Shown here: piece after piece, positions 53,928 to 56,764 of the stretch
How the letters are laid out: every line of letters starts with the position of its first letter
Position numbering within the stretch: the first letter of the stretch is position 1
Source: an uncultured Lachnospiraceae bacterium
Lineage (GTDB): Bacteria; Bacillota; Clostridia; Lachnospirales; Lachnospiraceae
Direction of reading: 5' to 3'
DNA: 56,764 bases
NCBI GenBank assembly: GCA_902781895.1
Contig: CACZLA010000011.1
Location: 1 to 56,764, forward strand
Made by a program: the position numbers and the translations under genes
The notes under the pieces: generated by a model
Database searches by the model: none
The model's input: the letters and a program-made list of their open reading frames with translations, nothing else
Told to the model about the DNA's origin: nothing

Positions 53928-54911
53928 CTATTTATTCAGCGACAGTTCCCAGAATGCCACAGCACTTGCCGCAGCAACATTCAGAGAATCAACCCCTTCT
54001 GTCATGGGGATTTTTACCACGTAATCACTGCTTCTTATTATCTCATCCGATAAACCTACTCCTTCATTTCCCAGAATGATAGCAAGCTTCTCCTCATTCT
54101 TAAGCCTGCTGTCCCTGATATCTATCGCCGTATCCGAAAGTGCCATAGCCGCCGTTTTGAAGCCCAGTTCCTGCAATTTTTTTATATAACCTGTTTTATC
54201 TGCTTTTGTTGCTTTTTCTGTTTGAGCTGTCTCATCTGTCTTATTCGATCTACCTGAAGTCTTGTCACTCAGTCTTGTCCATTTCGTCAGGAATACATTT
54301 CCGACACTTACCCTGGAAGCCCGCCTATAGAGTGGATCACTGGATGCTCCCGTCAGAATCACTGCATCTATCCCCAGCGCTGCCGCCGACCTGAACAGCG
54401 CTCCGACATTTGTGGGATTTTCTATATCATCCAAAACCGCTATCCTGCGTGTTCCCTGCACAACCTGTGAAAGCGTAGGAAGGGGACGTCTTTTCATAAG
54501 TGCCAGAACGCCTCTGGTAATATTGACTCCTGTAAGTCCGGCTATTGTCTCATAGTCCGAAACATATACGGGGATTTCCTGCAATGTTTCACACAACATA
54601 TCCTGCGTTGCCTCCGCAGATGTTTTTTTTAACAAACCTTCCTGCATAACAACTGAGTTTACAATCTCTTCAAATCTACGGCTCATCTCATCTGCCACAC
54701 TATCGATCATTACAAATGATCTCGGCTCATATCCCGCCATCAATGCCCTCTCGATCACCATGGGGCTTTCAACCGCAAAAAGTCCTATTTCCGGCTCAAA
54801 TATATGGAGGAGCTGCGCTTCATTCATACTGAAATACAGTTCCAGTTCCGGAATTTCCGATATATCATTTTCTATATTAAAATCAATTCTTTTGAAAACC
54901 TTACTGTTCAT
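53928..54911 (-). CDS. TrmH/SpoU-family RNA 2'-O-methyltransferase
   Basis: 327 aa. The SPOUT domain shows the three family motifs: DDIENPTNVGALFRSAAALG near 155-174, LGNEGVGLS near 282 and IPMTEGVDSLNVAAASAV near 300. It probably methylates a ribose in rRNA or tRNA. A Lys/Thr-rich, low-complexity insert near 222-250 (NKTDETAQTEKATKADK) splits the domain, which is unusual. The start region is part of a short tandem duplication. The exact RNA target is unknown. Confidence 0.9.
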   Translation of the reverse strand: MNSKVFKRIDFNIENDISEIPELELYFSMNEAQLLHIFEPEIGLFAVESPMVIERALMAGYEPRSFVMIDSVADEMSRRFEEIVNSVVMQEGLLKKTSAEATQDMLCETLQEIPVYVSDYETIAGLTGVNITRGVLALMKRRPLPTLSQVVQGTRRIAVLDDIENPTNVGALFRSAAALGIDAVILTGASSDPLYRRASRVSVGNVFLTKWTRLSDKTSGRSNKTDETAQTEKATKADKTGYIKKLQELGFKTAAMALSDTAIDIRDSRLKNEEKLAIILGNEGVGLSDEIIRSSDYVVKIPMTEGVDSLNVAAASAVAFWELSLNK

Positions 54912-54976
54912 TATTTGAATACCTTACTGTTCGTTTAAGCACCTTGCTGTTCATTCTACTCAGAAGCTTGATGTTC
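54890..54976 (-). repeat. tandem duplication of the methyltransferase gene start
   Basis: Three to four degenerate copies, about 20-23 bp each, of the ATGAACAGYAAGGT start region lie in line before and across the true start of the methyltransferase gene. The AAGG inside each copy sits at ribosome-site distance from the ATG of the next. The leftover first copy opens a short frame (MNSKVLKR) that soon stops. Confidence 0.65.
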
Positions 54977-55537
54977 ATATGAAAGATTCCGCCACTTTGT
55001 CTTCGGAGACGCAGCCTTCTTACATTCATCAACTGTTTTAAAATCTTCTCCAGTAGTTATACTCCCATTCATGGCCTGTCTCAGAAGCTGATAACCATCA
55101 TCCGTTTTTATAATAATATACCTAACCACAGATTGTCCCATGAAATCGGTATCACTCTCCGGGATTGGAACTCTGCACTCTTCGTAACGGTTTTTATATT
55201 TGCTTACCGCTACTGAATGACCGCCTTCAAATTCTTCCGGCGGAGTCCATTTTCTGGTTTCTATTGAACACTTGATAATATCAGGAATACCCCTGAATAT
55301 CAGAAACAGTAACGCAGGTTCAAAAAGTCCCAGGATTGCAAGCCATTTTACTGAGGACGTAAGAAATCCGAGAACAATCAGAATTCCGCCCACGCCGGGA
55401 ATTCCCGACACATAATGTCCCGCCTTCTTACTTGCACGGGGTGCTCCGATATACGTGATGTATAAGGCCAGCAGACCAAGCGCCAGAAATATATCGCACC
55501 CTATATTGTTTTTGAAAAAATGTATAACCGAATCCAT
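54956..55537 (-). CDS. hypothetical membrane-associated protein
   Basis: 193 aa with three hydrophobic helices in the first ~85 residues (near 12-30, 44-60 and 62-85) and a soluble C-terminal half that looks like a small beta domain (VVRYIIIKTDDGYQLLRQAM). I do not recognise it. It lies upstream of the TrmH-family gene on the same strand and ends within the repeat region before it, so the two may share a transcript. Confidence 0.7.
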   Translation of the reverse strand: MDSVIHFFKNNIGCDIFLALGLLALYITYIGAPRASKKAGHYVSGIPGVGGILIVLGFLTSSVKWLAILGLFEPALLFLIFRGIPDIIKCSIETRKWTPPEEFEGGHSVAVSKYKNRYEECRVPIPESDTDFMGQSVVRYIIIKTDDGYQLLRQAMNGSITTGEDFKTVDECKKAASPKTKWRNLSYEHQASE

Positions 55538-55667
55538 CTTTCACTCTCTGCTATTCAGCCAGAACTTCGTCTTTATTTTTAACCAACTGATACCCATCAA
55601 TCATAACTGTTTGTTACAAATGAGTCAATGGGAGCCCTTAAGAGGAGCATATAATTTCTTATAGACA

Positions 55668-55700
55668 CAAAAAAGGATGCCCTACGGACATCCTTTTTGT
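55668..55700 (-). terminator. terminator after the tRNA-Pro 3'-end copy
   Basis: ACAAAAAAGGATG/CATCCTTTTTGT-type stem directly after the displaced tRNA end on the minus strand. It parallels the hairpin after the real tRNA gene. Confidence 0.65.
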
Positions 55701-55701
55701 A

Positions 55702-55727
55702 TCGGTGCGACAGGATTTGAACCTGCG
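55702..55727 (-). repeat. displaced copy of the tRNA-Pro 3' end
   Basis: 26 bases identical to the last 26 of tRNA-Pro (55902-55927), exactly 200 bp away. They contain the T-loop and 3' acceptor strand. No 5' half or anticodon arm is found on its upstream side; instead comes GC-rich, partly palindromic DNA. It is not a functional tRNA. Confidence 0.8.
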
Positions 55728-55759
55728 CCCGCCCTCGGGCATAGCCCTTCGTGGACTCC

Positions 55760-55795
55760 GCTAAAAACAGTCCACCGGACTGTTTTCTTAACGCT
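55760..55795. repeat. palindrome inside the tRNA-associated segment
   Basis: AAACAGTCC and GGACTGTTT form a 9-bp stem around a 3-base loop within the 175-bp segment between the two tRNA ends. The segment is more GC-rich than its surroundings and resembles a repeat family I associate loosely with tRNA neighbourhoods in this group. Confidence 0.5.
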
Positions 55796-55861
55796 TCGTC
55801 CCTCTGCGCCCGAACTACTGCGTTCGCTCAAGCAGAAGTCGCAGGGTCATAACATATCATA

Positions 55862-55901
55862 GAATAGAAACAGGGATGCCACCTGGCATCCCTGTTTCTA
55901 T
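55862..55901 (-). terminator. terminator-like hairpin after tRNA-Pro
   Basis: An exact 19-bp inverted repeat (55862-55880 with 55885-55903) begins at the tRNA 3' end. The last two bases overlap the tRNA discriminator region. Confidence 0.75.
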
Positions 55902-55975
55902 TCGGTGCGACAGGATTTGAACCTGCGACCTCTGCGTCCCGAACGCAGCGCTCTACCAAACTGAGCCACGCACCG
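55902..55975 (-). tRNA. tRNA-Pro (anticodon CGG)
   Basis: 74 nt fold: acceptor CGGTGCG with CGCACCG, D-arm GCTC/GAGC, anticodon stem CTGCG/CGCAG with loop TTCGGGA (anticodon CGG, reads CCG), and T-arm GCAGG with TTCAAAT loop. Discriminator A. The CCA end is not encoded. Confidence 0.95.
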
Positions 55976-56129
55976 TGATTAATACTTTATTTCATACAAT
56001 AGCGAAAACTATTATAAGTCTTTTGTACTTTAATGTCAAACAAGATATGACGTACATGATAACAACAACAAGATATGACAGATAATATGTGACACATATG
56101 ATAACAATCTAACAGACGAAACATATGAA

Positions 56130-56170
56130 AAAAGATGACAAACAAGGTCTGACCTCATTTGTCATCTTTT
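56130..56170 (-). terminator. terminator of the double-glycine peptide gene
   Basis: Arms AAAAGATGACAAA and TTTGTCATCTTTT with an inner AAGGTC/ACCTC pairing, T-rich on the exit side. About 30 bp beyond the peptide stop codon; near-symmetrical, so possibly active both ways. Confidence 0.8.
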
Positions 56171-56198
56171 CTTCATCTTCATTATCACCTTTTCTGAT

Positions 56199-56510
56199 TT
56201 ACTTCTTATAACCCTTTATCCTCTTAAGTACCTCAGCGTGGCTGAGTGCTCCGCTGTTATACTTATTATGGTTTGGTGTACTATAATCAAGATTAGCATT
56301 TATTCCTATACTGCTGAGAACATTTGTAGCGGCAATAATATCTACATCTTCATCCAGACCTGATACTTTTCCGCAAGCAGTACGAAACATTCCGGCAAGA
56401 GTAGGATTTGCGTTGATTGCATTCATTATCTCAACTGTTTCATTATAGTTTCCACCACTGATTCCATCCAGGTCATTCAGATTAAGGCTTTTGCTTTCCA
56501 TATTATCCAT
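56199..56510 (-). CDS. double-glycine leader peptide (secreted peptide/bacteriocin precursor-like)
   Basis: 103 aa. The N-terminus (MESKSLNLNDLDGISGG) is a typical double-glycine leader with a hydrophobic heptad-like LNLNDLDGI and GG at about 19-20, the cleavage site for peptidase-domain ABC exporters. The remaining ~83 residues, with few Cys (one at the TACGKVSG point), would be the mature peptide. GGAGG lies seven bases before the ATG at 56510. A terminator follows. No exporter or immunity gene is inside the window, which ends just upstream. Class and activity are not known. Confidence 0.75.
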   Translation of the reverse strand: MDNMESKSLNLNDLDGISGGNYNETVEIMNAINANPTLAGMFRTACGKVSGLDEDVDIIAATNVLSSIGINANLDYSTPNHNKYNSGALSHAEVLKRIKGYKK

Positions 56511-56625
56511 CTTTCATCCTCCTCGTACTACATGATTTCTTGAACTTTTGACATCCTCATCATACTATGTGATAAATCACAGAATTGTCACAGCGATTTT
56601 TATTGCTATCTTTTTTATCGACTAA

Positions 56626-56764
56626 TTTCAGTGCCTCCAGCAACAATTTCTGTCATTTCCTTTGATTTTGTTGCTTTTTCACCCTTTCAACAGCCTATTT
56701 CAAGTGCCTCCGGCAACAATTTCTGTCATTTCCTTTGATTTTGTTGCTTTTTCACCCTTTCAAC
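56626..56764. repeat. 73-bp tandem repeat, two copies, cut by the window edge
   Basis: Near-identical units (56626-56691 and 56698-56764) share a GCAACAA...TTGTTGC hairpin followed by TTTTTC. On the minus strand each unit holds an AAAGGA-preceded ATG opening a tiny frame: MTEIVAGGT in both, stopping after 9 codons in the right copy and continuing to EISR in the left. The repeat lies in the 5' region of the double-glycine peptide gene. Confidence 0.8.

Noticed and set aside
55702-55860. A second tRNA gene upstream of tRNA-Pro
   Set aside because: Only the T-arm and acceptor 3' strand are present; no matching 5' acceptor strand, D-arm or anticodon arm can be formed.

Overview
This 56.8 kb window looks like chromosome from a low-GC Clostridia bacterium, most likely Lachnospiraceae. 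The evidence is GGAGG-type ribosome sites, TTGACA/TATAAT promoters, a T-box leader, a clostridial pyruvate:ferredoxin oxidoreductase, the rplI/gdpP/dnaB neighbourhood, and a DUF5717/DUF5716 gene pair that I know mainly from this family. Most genes lie on the minus strand. Family names are from memory and motif reading; no search was run.

Layout. 0-4 kb: a TetR regulator coupled to a PAF-acetylhydrolase-like hydrolase, with two near-identical operators on its promoter, then a frameshifted CASTOR/POLLUX-type ion channel gene. 4-12.9 kb: a minus-strand run (LeuA-like protein, TIM-barrel/acyl-CoA-synthetase fusion, nifJ, ketopantoate-reductase-like) headed by a T-box leader. 13.2-24.5 kb: an AT-rich island bounded by a perfect 23-bp direct repeat. 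It sits just past guaA and carries a type I restriction-modification system (hsdM, hsdS, detached hsdS segment, DUF1016 nuclease, hsdR), a PIN-like protein with a duplicated C-terminal repeat, small zinc-ribbon and hypothetical genes, and gene debris. No integrase is seen. hsdS carries both a TAEL spacer repeat and an eight-copy pentanucleotide tract that can fuse a third target-recognition domain.

24.5-42.7 kb is mostly core: guaA, a cell-envelope cluster (S41 protease, M23 hydrolase, ftsX, ftsE), a PucR/CdaR-like regulator, a solo sugar ABC ATPase, an LytR_C protein, an SDR gene coupled to a stand-alone Card1-like CARF-nuclease, then dnaB, rplI, gdpP and valS. 42.7-48.9 kb: a three-gene set (DUF5717, actin/Hsp70-fold DUF5716, TPR protein) running into valS. 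49-55.5 kb: a PLP aminotransferase, membrane proteins, a K+ channel, a broken histidine kinase, an A24 prepilin peptidase and a TrmH-family methyltransferase. 55.6-56.8 kb: tRNA-Pro with a displaced copy of its 3' end, a double-glycine-leader peptide, and a 73-bp tandem repeat that runs off the window.

Best candidates for something undescribed are the phase-variable island, the DUF5717/5716/TPR module, the SDR plus Card1-like pair without CRISPR, the LeuA-like protein that has lost its metal ligands but kept a T-box, and the peptide/repeat region at the right edge.
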